Shown: positions 1 to 3,905, numbered from the stretch's first letter. The stretch: 5,354 nucleotides of DNA from Ignavibacteriales bacterium (GCA_020059785.1 JAGVBL010000316.1:1-5354), one strand, 5' to 3'. A program made the numbers and translations. The notes: generated by a model from the letters alone, not told the origin.

Positions 1-43
1 CTTTTATTTGTTGAGTAATTTTTCACAAAAAGGAAATTGCATT

Positions 44-550
44 ATGAAAGCTAAATTACTCATGCTCTTGATCTTGCTCTTAATCTTCTTTGTAACTGAA
101 TCGTTATCCCAAAATCCGAATTATTCATATCCCTTCGGCTACACAAAAACCGCGTTTGTTTCTCGTGTAATCGATGGAGATACATTCGTTCTTTCTGATT
201 CCCAACGTGTAAGAATGCTTGGTGTCGATTGCCCGGAGATTGCCAGACAGAATAAACTTGCAGAATCATTCTCAAAAGAAGCATCTGAAAAAACTAAATC
301 ACTAATCGAGCACAAAACTGTTAAACTTACTTTCGATGGGAAGGCATTCGATATTTTCGGAAGGTTACTCGCTTATGTTTGGTTGTCAGATTCTAAAGGA
401 AAAGATTCCGTATTCGTGCAAGCAGAACTTTTGAAAAATGGATTCGCTCGAATAAGTTATTACACAAAAGAAAAACGATATTACAGTTTATTCTACAATC
501 TCAGAAATACAGCGCGGAAAAAGAAACTTGGCATTTGGTCTAATGAATAA
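44..550 (+). CDS. Secreted thermonuclease (staphylococcal nuclease family)
   Basis: A 168-residue Ca-dependent phosphodiesterase of the SNase (TNase-like) family, expected to cut DNA and RNA outside the cytoplasm. Residues 1-22 form a signal peptide: Lys at 2 and 4, then a Leu/Ile/Phe core, with likely cleavage after SLS at 22; there is no lipobox cysteine. The SNase fold covers about residues 37-165. IDGDT (43-47) supplies the metal-binding aspartates. VRMLGVDCPE (56-65) holds Arg57, Asp62 and Glu65, with the same spacing as Arg35, Asp40 and Glu43 of the staphylococcal enzyme. FGRLLAYVW (105-113) gives Arg107, equivalent to Arg87. All catalytic positions are therefore present. The ATG at 44 was chosen over a TTG at 8 because AAAAAGGAA (27-35) is well placed before it and the signal peptide then starts correctly. 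The next gene overlaps the end by 8 bases. Possible roles (nucleic-acid scavenging, eDNA degradation) are inference. Confidence 0.93.
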   Translation: MKAKLLMLLILLLIFFVTESLSQNPNYSYPFGYTKTAFVSRVIDGDTFVLSDSQRVRMLGVDCPEIARQNKLAESFSKEASEKTKSLIEHKTVKLTFDGKAFDIFGRLLAYVWLSDSKGKDSVFVQAELLKNGFARISYYTKEKRYYSLFYNLRNTARKKKLGIWSNE

Positions 551-794
551 TTCTCAATTCAATATTGCCAAACTCTTATCTAATCCTTTTATCAGAGAAT
601 TCCAATCTTACGGGTTAATTAATGAATTAGTCCTTCGAAATCTACAAATCAAATCCGAATACCTTGAATTGCGTAAGACTCACAGTCAAATCGAATCAAT
701 CTTCCAGCTTTCAGAAAAATATCATCGTTCATATGATGCAATTAATACGATTTTGTTCCGCAAGCGGAAGACGAAACCGATCTCCATTTTCTAG
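543..794 (+). CDS. Small basic protein, possible helix-turn-helix
   Basis: An 83-residue protein that I do not recognise as a named family. Its ATG lies inside the last codons of the nuclease gene (stop 548-550), an 8-base overlap typical of translational coupling, so the two are probably co-transcribed. The N-terminal half looks mainly helical. The C-terminal part (about residues 53-78) contains LSEKYHRSYDAINTILFRKR. Its spacing resembles a helix-turn-helix in which a short helix, a turn and a recognition helix end in a basic tail, as in Mor-like or transposase-type DNA-binding ends. That is pattern resemblance only. No Shine-Dalgarno is visible before 543; a TTG at 528 in the same frame is an alternative start. 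Real gene likely, function unknown. Confidence 0.55.
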   Translation: MNNSQFNIAKLLSNPFIREFQSYGLINELVLRNLQIKSEYLELRKTHSQIESIFQLSEKYHRSYDAINTILFRKRKTKPISIF

Positions 795-795
795 A

Positions 796-830
796 AATTC
801 TACATTATACATTCTTCATTTTTCACTGTT
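796..830. repeat. Degenerate 7-bp tandem array (copy A)
   Basis: Five consecutive heptamers can be read: AATTCTA, CATTATA, CATTCTT, CATTTTT and CACTGTT. They are variants of a CATTCTA consensus and begin just after the stop of the small basic protein gene. The same consensus returns at 1187-1214. Confidence 0.7.
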
Positions 831-859
831 TTTCTTTCCCTCATCCAACCAGCCCCTAC

Positions 860-892
860 CAAGCCTGTAACAAGCCACTGCCAAGCCATAGC
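860..892. repeat. 11-bp tandem repeat
   Basis: CAAGCC occurs at 860, 871 and 882, exactly 11 bp apart, with the remaining five bases of each unit variable. An 11-bp spacing is about one helical turn, so the copies would face the same side of the DNA. A fourth, weaker unit may precede them at 849. Confidence 0.55.
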
Positions 893-951
893 AACCGCTC
901 AAACCAGCTTTCCTATATTTTCCTTTTCTCTTAAGAATTCATGATTATTTT

Positions 952-967
952 CCCGAGCGAAGCCGAG
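952..967. repeat. Diverged relative of the CTGAGC..GTCGAAG repeat
   Basis: CCCGAGCGAAGCCGAG closely resembles the element CCTGAGCGAAGTCGAAG found inside the ardC-like gene start (2770-2786). It abuts the left end of the six-copy array and may be its oldest or founding member. Confidence 0.5.
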
Positions 968-968
968 C

Positions 969-1106
969 ACCTGCACTGAGCTTGTCGAAGTACCTGCACT
1001 GAGCTTGTCGAAGTACCTGCACTGAGCTTGTCGAAGTACCTGCACTGAGCTTGTCGAAGTACCTGCGCTGAGCTTGTCGAAGTACCTGCGCTGAGTTTAT
1101 CGAAGC
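969..1106. repeat. Six head-to-tail 23-bp repeats
   Basis: Units start at 969, 992, 1015, 1038, 1061 and 1084, an exact 23-bp period. Each begins ACCTGC and contains CTGAGCTTGTCGAAG. Units 1-4 are near identical (GCACTGAG); units 5 and 6 share GCGCTGAG; unit 6 has two further changes (GAGTTTATCGAAG). This gradient suggests expansion from a changed right end or decay at that edge. There are no unique spacers, so it is not a CRISPR array. The motif belongs to the small repeat family also seen at 952 and 2770. Function unknown. Confidence 0.95.
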
Positions 1107-1186
1107 GCACTTTCAAAATATTACAGTGAACAACACAACCCTATATGATATTCTTGCCATCGAAAAATAGAGTGCCTTGAATTTTT

Positions 1187-1214
1187 CATTCTACATTCTG
1201 CACTCTACATTCTA
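1187..1214. repeat. 7-bp tandem array (copy B)
   Basis: Four consecutive heptamers, CATTCTA, CATTCTG, CACTCTA and CATTCTA, end 8 bp before the Shine-Dalgarno of the gene at 1237. They share a consensus with the array at 796-830 in the same orientation and probably lie in the mRNA leader. Confidence 0.75.
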
Positions 1215-1222
1215 AATTTATT

Positions 1223-1229
1223 AAGGAGG
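1223..1229 (+). promoter_or_regulatory. Perfect Shine-Dalgarno
   Basis: AAGGAGG, continuing with T, lies 7 nt before the ATG at 1237. It is the strongest ribosome binding site in the window and fixes the start of that gene. Confidence 0.9.
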
Positions 1230-1236
1230 TAACACC

Positions 1237-1920
1237 ATGGCAATCGTAAATGGAAATGTCATCGGAAATTTATCCGGGAAGCTTGGCAACCTTTCCGCGA
1301 GAACGGTTGATGGTCGCACGGTATTAGCTGCTCGTCCATCCAGTTTTAATGCAAGCCAAGATCCTGCAGTCCTGGAGGTTCGAAAGAAATTCTCAGTTAC
1401 TGCAAAATTTGCAAGTGCGGTTCTTGCTCTTACTTCTCTCATTTCAATCTGGAAGAAAGTTAATAATGTAGCCGGTTCAGTATTTAACGAAATCTTTCAA
1501 AGCAACTTCGCTTACTCTTCATCTGAGAAACCTACCGAACAAAACATTCTCACTCCGGAAGGTTTCCCTTTGCAGATCACAACTGCTGCAGTAGATGCAG
1601 ACAAAATCACAGCTTCACTCCCGGCGCTCAATACCGCATCTGTATTCGGTGTTGATGAAGTTAATCTTTCCGCAAATGCTGTTGTCTGTTATTATGATCC
1701 ATTAAATGAAGCCGACGAGCCATTTAAGAATATTTCACTTTCCAAAGAAGTTGCAGCATATAACTTCGCTCAGTCATACGATTTAGATATCGATCTGAAC
1801 GCAACTCAAAAAAATACTGCTGCAAAGTATCAGCACAATATTCTTTATGTGTGTGTCGTAACAAAAACTGCTGAAGGTAAAGTTGTTCAGAACTCCTCAA
1901 CTTTCACCAAACTTTCTTAG
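1237..1920 (+). CDS. Uncharacterised protein, possibly DUF6266-like
   Basis: A 227-residue protein of unknown function. There is no signal peptide or membrane segment. The N-terminus (residues 10-34) has a glycine-rich pattern, GNLSGKLGNLSAR, then DGRTVLAARP. This recalls the opening of DUF6266-type Bacteroidota proteins (G..G..G with an R-rich strand and a terminal RP), but the link is remote and from memory. Residues 41-75 (QDPAVLEVRKKFSVTAKFAS onward, ending IWKK) look like one amphipathic helix. From about residue 110 the chain is rich in Thr, Ser, Ala and Val and looks like a beta-sandwich (LYVCVVTKTAEGK near the end). It has a perfect Shine-Dalgarno and its own terminator, so it is probably monocistronic and well expressed. 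A structural or surface-layer-like role, or phage-derived ancestry, cannot be excluded. Confidence 0.85.
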   Translation: MAIVNGNVIGNLSGKLGNLSARTVDGRTVLAARPSSFNASQDPAVLEVRKKFSVTAKFASAVLALTSLISIWKKVNNVAGSVFNEIFQSNFAYSSSEKPTEQNILTPEGFPLQITTAAVDADKITASLPALNTASVFGVDEVNLSANAVVCYYDPLNEADEPFKNISLSKEVAAYNFAQSYDLDIDLNATQKNTAAKYQHNILYVCVVTKTAEGKVVQNSSTFTKLS

Positions 1921-1931
1921 TCTTAGCATTG

Positions 1932-1962
1932 ATGGGTTGCTTGAATTAGGCAACCCATTTTT
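1932..1962 (+). terminator. Rho-independent terminator
   Basis: ATGGGTTGC (1932-1940) pairs perfectly with GCAACCCAT (1950-1958) around a 9-nt loop, followed by a short T run. It sits 11 bp after the stop at 1920 and ends that transcript. Confidence 0.9.
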
Positions 1963-2309
1963 ATATTAACGTACTGCACATTCCAGAGGGCTTGCCCGGC
2001 GCCTTTTGACGGGGCTCAGTCACGGGTTTTGAGAGTGTCACGCTTTTTGTATAGAACGCAATAATTTTTTCTTAACGCCTCAACAAAAAATAATCGTTTC
2101 ACTGCTTATTGTTCGTTCAACTCATTGATTTCGTTTCACTCACAAAAAGCAAAACGTTCCACATTTCTTGTTTCGGCTAAAAAAATTATTCCACAATCAC
2201 CAAAAATCCCGCCACAGCCAAAACCCGCGCCTTCGCCACCCAGATTCTTCAACCATTCTAATGATTTCTTCAAATAGAAGTAAATCTGTTTTGCCCGCCG
2301 GCAAACAAG

Positions 2310-2335
2310 CTTAGTATTATTCGAATCTTAGTATT
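2310..2335. repeat. 9-bp direct repeat, 17-bp period
   Basis: CTTAGTATT occurs at 2310-2318 and again at 2327-2335, directly before the folded leader. Paired sites like this can be protein-binding half-sites, but no partner is known. Confidence 0.55.
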
Positions 2336-2340
2336 TAATC

Positions 2341-2415
2341 GGGGCAAGGGTATATGAAACTCTCCCGAAAATTCTATTAAGTATTTCATAGTTATTCGGT
2401 TTTCGCCCTTGCCTT
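2341..2415 (+). promoter_or_regulatory. Candidate structured leader with possible pseudoknot
   Basis: Three complementary segment pairs sit in 75 nt. Outer stem: GGCAAGGG (2343-2350) with CCCTTGCC (2406-2413), extendable by two G-T pairs. Inner stem: TATGAAA (2353-2359) with TTTCATA (2384-2390). Third helix: CGAAAA (2366-2371), in the inner loop, with TTTTCG (2400-2405), outside it. The last two cross, giving an H-type pseudoknot closed by the outer stem. CCGAA (2365-2369) with TTCGG (2395-2399) is a competing pairing. It lies about 105 nt before the preferred start at 2520 and could be a cis-regulatory RNA, a small RNA or a DNA-level element. No known riboswitch class is recognised. Confidence 0.4.
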
Positions 2416-2519
2416 GAATTATCATCTTTTCTTGCACCAACATGGTAACAAGTCATTTTTTCGCAAAAGATCGCCTAAGCGGGCAAAATATGTTTTTTAA
2501 CGGCGTAAAAGGTCGGGTC

Positions 2520-2732
2520 ATGGTATCTGTAATAGTTCACTACTCTAAACGGCACAAAGGTTTTCTAATTCGGCTAATTCAATCAAATAAAAATTTCTTT
2601 GTAAATGTTTTTACCGGCAAGGGTGCGCTTCATTCTTACAGTTTCACTTCACATGCAACCGCTTACACTTTCTTAAATGCTTTTATCAAATCAATCCCGC
2701 CAAACAACCGGCGGGCAAGTAAAAAATCTTAA
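2520..2732 (+). CDS. Small unknown protein upstream of the ardC-like gene
   Basis: A 70-residue basic protein that I do not recognise. It begins MVSVIVHYSKRHKGFLIRL, alternates hydrophobic and basic residues in strand-like fashion through about residue 40, then has a probable helix (SHATAYTFLNAFIKSI) and a basic tail ending RRASKKS. No signal peptide is seen. The ATG at 2520 was chosen because AAAAGG (2507-2512) lies 7 nt before it, as in the other genes here. An in-frame ATG at 2442 would add 26 residues but lacks a ribosome binding site; one at 2490 is also possible. The ArdC-like start region follows after 13 bp, so the two probably share a transcript. The codons for PPNNRRA overlap a CCCGCC/GGCGGG hairpin. 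A small nucleic-acid-binding accessory protein is a guess from charge and context only. Confidence 0.6.
   Translation: MVSVIVHYSKRHKGFLIRLIQSNKNFFVNVFTGKGALHSYSFTSHATAYTFLNAFIKSIPPNNRRASKKS
2696..2715. repeat. CCCGCC/GGCGGG hairpin inside a coding 3' end
   Basis: CCCGCC (2696-2701) and GGCGGG (2710-2715) flank an 8-nt loop and encode part of the tail of the 70-aa protein. It resembles the other GC-rich palindromes scattered here and may be a captured element that extended the C-terminus. Confidence 0.5.
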
Positions 2733-2766
2733 AGGAATTAAAGCCATGTTATCACATGAACAAACA

Positions 2767-2788
2767 TGTCCTGAGCGAAGTCGAAGGA
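2767..2788. repeat. CTGAGC..GTCGAAG element read in frame as CPERSRR
   Basis: CTGAGCGAAGTCGAAGG (2771-2787) matches the family of the 23-bp array at 969-1106 (shared CTGAGC and GTCGAAG). About 21 bp, seven codons, interrupts the N-terminus of the frame starting at 2746 without breaking it, much as Rickettsia palindromic elements do in proteins. Confidence 0.75.
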
Positions 2789-2807
2789 AACAACAGTTGA
2801 GACAAGA

Positions 2808-2837
2808 CCTGCCTCGACTTGCGTCGGGCAAGGCGGG
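2808..2837. repeat. GC-rich palindromic element at the frame change
   Basis: CCTGCCT (2808-2814) pairs with AGGCGGG (2831-2837) with one G-T pair, and CGAC (2815-2818) with GTCG (2823-2826) around the loop TTGC. GGCA (2827-2830) is bulged. The resulting hairpin is directly followed by A7-G-A6 (2839-2852). It lies where the upstream ATG frame and the ArdC frame diverge and contains the TTG at 2819, the first possible start of the long frame. Confidence 0.7.
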
Positions 2838-3226
2838 GAAAAAAAGAAAAAATCATCCGCATTAGAAAAACACTTTCTGAAATGACAGAAGAACAACGCC
2901 AAGCCGCAGCCGATAAATTCGGCATCGTTACAGTTGAAGGGCATTTATTAACACCTCACAATCAATGCTTTTTAGTCGCTCAATCAGAAATAAACTTTTC
3001 AATTATCGGTGGGTTTCAACAATGGAAGAAAGCTGGAAGAATTGTTCGTAAGGGTGAGCACGGCTTTTTGCCGAAGGCATGGATTCCCATAATCTTTGTT
3101 CCTTCTAAAGCCAAGCAAGAAGATAATTCAGAAATGATTTCTGATGAGGAAGATATTAACTTTTTTACTGCAACGGTTTTTGATATTTCTCAAACGGAAG
3201 TTATCGCAAAATCGGAAGCTGCATAG
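2819..3226 (+). CDS. ArdC-like N-terminal ssDNA-binding domain protein
   Basis: This protein matches the N-terminal domain of ArdC/DUF1738 antirestriction proteins, which bind single-stranded DNA and can shield incoming DNA from restriction. Counting from the internal ATG at 2882 (114 residues): MTEEQRQ at the start, VTVEGHLLTPHNQ (17-28), IIGGFQQWKKAGRIVRKGEHG (41-61), a WIP motif (68-70), an acidic stretch (79-91) and FFTATVFDISQTEV (94-107). These are hallmark segments in the usual order. The metallopeptidase half of full ArdC (about 290 residues) is absent, so this is a stand-alone domain form or a truncation. Family-like sequence reaches upstream of 2882 (KKEKIIRIRKTLSE). The only in-frame start there is TTG at 2819, inside a palindromic repeat and without a ribosome binding site. 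See the out-of-frame segment 2746-2865. ArdC genes are often on mobile DNA, but no mobility gene is visible here. Confidence 0.8.
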   Translation: MRRARRGKKEKIIRIRKTLSEMTEEQRQAAADKFGIVTVEGHLLTPHNQCFLVAQSEINFSIIGGFQQWKKAGRIVRKGEHGFLPKAWIPIIFVPSKAKQEDNSEMISDEEDINFFTATVFDISQTEVIAKSEAA

Positions 3227-3232
3227 CTTCCG
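3213..3232 (+). terminator. Hairpin overlapping the ardC-like stop, possible terminator
   Basis: CGGAAGCT (3213-3220) pairs perfectly with AGCTTCCG (3225-3232) around the loop GCAT. The stop codon (3224-3226) is inside the hairpin. The tract after it (GTTATTTCCC) is only moderately T-rich, so termination strength is uncertain. Confidence 0.5.
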
Positions 3233-3271
3233 GTTATTTCCCTTATTAGACTATTTCAGTATATTGAAAAT

Positions 3272-3298
3272 GAAAAAAGTTCGATGCAGATTCGAACT
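3272..3298 (-). terminator. Second minus-strand hairpin with T tract
   Basis: On the minus strand AGTTCGA (3298-3292) pairs with TCGAACT (3284-3278) around 7 nt, followed by five T and a C. It has terminator form and could back up the tRNA terminator or block antisense transcription into the ardC-like gene. The GTTCGAATC within it also resembles a tRNA T-loop, so a tRNA remnant is an alternative. Confidence 0.5.
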
Positions 3299-3353
3299 CA
3301 TAATTTGTTCATATTAAATTTTGTTCGGTAGGATAAAGGACACAGACTCAAAA

Positions 3354-3375
3354 AGTCCCTACTCAGTCCCTACTT
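3354..3375. repeat. 11-bp direct duplication
   Basis: AGTCCCTACTC (3354-3364) is followed immediately by AGTCCCTACTT (3365-3375). This is a tandem duplication with one change. Confidence 0.75.
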
Positions 3376-3416
3376 TAAAACCGAAGATCATAGGGAATCC
3401 TTTGAGTGTGCAAAAC

Positions 3417-3449
3417 AAAAAAAGCCCGAATACATTTTATATTCGAGCT
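3417..3449 (-). terminator. Rho-independent terminator of tRNA-Arg
   Basis: On the minus strand AGCTCGAATA pairs with TATTCGGGCT (10 bp, one G-U) around a 7-nt loop, followed by seven T. It starts 8 nt after the tRNA 3' end. The C-A mismatch on the plus strand shows that it acts in the minus direction. Confidence 0.9.
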
Positions 3450-3457
3450 TTTAGTTG

Positions 3458-3531
3458 TACACCCGTAGGGATTCGAACCCCAAACCTTCTGATCCGTAGT
3501 CAGATGCTCTATCCAATTGAGCTACGGGTGC
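3458..3531 (-). tRNA. tRNA-Arg (anticodon ACG)
   Basis: A complete 74-nt cloverleaf. The acceptor is GCACCCG with CGGGTGT, a D arm GCTC/GAGC with a 9-nt loop, and an anticodon stem TCTGA/TCAGA with loop CTACGGA, giving anticodon ACG (inosine at the wobble position would read CGU, CGC and CGA). The variable loop is 5 nt, and the T arm is TGGGG/CCCTA with loop TTCGAAT and discriminator A. The 3' CCA is not encoded. The first acceptor pair is G1-U72 rather than the usual G1-C72. It is followed by a clear terminator. A partial, broken copy lies upstream in its own transcription direction. Confidence 0.97.
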
Positions 3532-3563
3532 AAATGAAACTATTTTAAGAACTTTTCCTGATC

Positions 3564-3578
3564 TCCCGCAAAACGGGA
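3564..3578. repeat. Palindromic element in the tRNA relic (anticodon site)
   Basis: TCCCG and CGGGA around CAAAA interrupt the anticodon part of the tRNA copy. The element differs in loop and flanks from the one at 3610-3627. Confidence 0.75.
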
Positions 3579-3609
3579 TAAACTCCGTCAGATGCTCTAT
3601 CCGAGCCTG

Positions 3610-3627
3610 TCCCGATGAATATCGGGA
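3610..3627. repeat. Palindromic element in the tRNA relic (D loop)
   Basis: TCCCGAT and ATCGGGA form a perfect 7-bp stem with loop GAAT. It lies within a 26-bp stretch that replaces the four D-loop bases AATT of the intact tRNA, so the boundaries of the insertion are visible. Confidence 0.85.
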
Positions 3628-3641
3628 TGAGCTACGGGTGC

Positions 3642-3905
3642 AAATAAAAATTTTTTACGTCACAAATATATGATTTCGTCGTTTATTAAACAAAGATTTG
3701 GAAAATCGGTCTTGCAAATCCTTATAAAATTTTGGAAATTAGCAATGCAAATTATCAGATTGTTTTAATGGAATTTATAATTCAAATCAAAACATTGGAT
3801 TTCGATATCGAGCCAAATCTACTTCTTTTACGTCCCTGTCCGGATCACTAATTTTTTATTCTCACTCTACTTCTTTATTTTTTATATAAACATATAGGAG
3901 ATACT
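3642..3905. other. Divergent intergenic region, tRNA relic to glmS
   Basis: AT-rich and without a gene. Besides the minus-strand promoter it holds a perfect 10-bp palindrome TCGATATCGA (3802-3811) and a direct repeat TCTACTTCTTT (3818-3828 and 3866-3876) in the probable glmS leader. No glmS ribozyme-like core is recognisable, and no convincing plus-strand promoter was found. Confidence 0.6.
3663..3694 (-). promoter_or_regulatory. Bacteroidota-type promoter for the tRNA-Arg unit
   Basis: On the minus strand TTTG (3694-3691), then 20 nt, then TATATTTG (3670-3663), fits the Bacteroidota housekeeping consensus TTTG-N19..21-TAnnTTTG. The tRNA relic begins about 22 nt downstream and the functional tRNA 132 nt downstream of the -7 box. 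Confidence 0.75.

Larger units (their letters stand above)
795..1236. other. Repeat-rich intergenic region
   Basis: No credible gene lies here; a minus-strand open frame at 931-1116 is just the translated 23-bp repeat. In order the region holds a 7-bp array (796-830), an 11-bp array (860-892), a relative of the main repeat (952-967), six 23-bp repeats (969-1106), a second 7-bp array (1187-1214) and the ribosome binding site of the next gene. I could not identify a convincing promoter for the gene at 1237. Confidence 0.8.
1963..2519. other. Long non-coding region with dispersed inverted repeats
   Basis: No gene is recognisable in 1963-2441, and both strands are stop-rich. 2001-2019 on the minus strand reads CTGAGCCCCGTCAAAAGGC, a possible diverged CTGAGC..GTCGAAG element. 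TCGTTTCACT is repeated directly at 2094-2103 and 2131-2140. GCTTTTTGT (2042-2050) is complementary to 2142-2150, and AATAATTTTTT (2060-2070) to 2180-2190, but the pairs are in the same order and so cannot nest. 2196-2240 is C-rich on this strand. TTTGCC/GGCAAA forms a short hairpin at 2291-2306. The last part (2310-2415) is described separately. Confidence 0.6.
2746..2865 (+). other. Probable original 5' end of the ardC-like gene, now out of frame
   Basis: An ATG at 2746 has an excellent ribosome binding site (AAAGGA, 2731-2736) and opens a 39-codon frame: MLSHEQT, CPERSRR, KQQLRQD, then LPRLASGKAGKKRKNHPH and a stop at 2863-2865. It overlaps the ArdC-like frame, which lies one base over. The lysine-rich end of this frame and the KKEKIIRIRK of the other come from the same bases. 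I infer that 2746 was the true start and that the palindromic element at 2808-2837, or an indel beside it, shifted the frame. CPERSRR is the translation of an in-frame CTGAGC..GTCGAAG repeat. Either the gene is now impaired, or some ribosomes change frame, or translation restarts downstream. Confidence 0.55.
3227..3457. other. Intergenic region between the ardC-like gene and tRNA-Arg
   Basis: No gene is supported. It holds two minus-strand hairpins with T tracts and an 11-bp direct duplication, listed separately. The open frame across 3321-3548 runs antisense through the tRNA and is not credible. Confidence 0.65.
3557..3641 (-). pseudogene. Broken 5'-half copy of tRNA-Arg with two palindromic insertions
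   Basis: On the plus strand CAGATGCTCTATCC (3589-3602) and GAGCTACGGGTGCAAAT (3629-3645) match the intact tRNA and its 5' flank, so a duplication with flank occurred. The D-loop bases AATT of the intact gene are replaced by 26 bp holding TCCCGAT-GAAT-ATCGGGA. In the anticodon region CTGATC (3558-3563) is separated from TCCGTCAG by about 20 bp holding TCCCG-CAAAA-CGGGA. The T arm and 3' acceptor are missing, so no functional tRNA can form. It lies between the promoter and the working tRNA, so it is probably transcribed as part of the precursor. Confidence 0.85.

Noticed and set aside
969..1106. CRISPR array
   Set aside because: Repeats are directly head-to-tail at 23 bp with no unique spacers and no cas genes nearby.
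931..1116. Minus-strand protein with repeated FDKLSAGTST-type units
   Set aside because: It is only the translation of the tandem DNA repeat, with no ribosome binding site and no non-repeat domain.
2040..2121. Integron attC site (AACGCCTCAAC and GTTCAAC resemble core sites)
   Set aside because: No matching GTTRRRY partner at the right distance and no integrase or cassette structure.
1963..2441. Diversity-generating retroelement or retron
   Set aside because: No reverse transcriptase and no template/variable repeat pair.
3321..3548. Plus-strand open frame of 75 codons
   Set aside because: It runs antisense through the intact tRNA-Arg and its terminator.
3458..3641. Integration att sites (tRNA plus partial copy)
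   Set aside because: The duplicated part is the 5' half with upstream flank, whereas tRNA-targeting integrases usually duplicate the 3' end; only about 30 bp separate intact gene and copy, with no integrase.
3557..3641. Intron-containing second tRNA
   Set aside because: The T arm and 3' acceptor are absent and the insertions are common-type palindromes, so no tRNA could be restored by splicing.
3695..3905. glmS ribozyme in the glmS leader
   Set aside because: No recognisable ribozyme core or pseudoknot pattern; the class is mainly found in Firmicutes.
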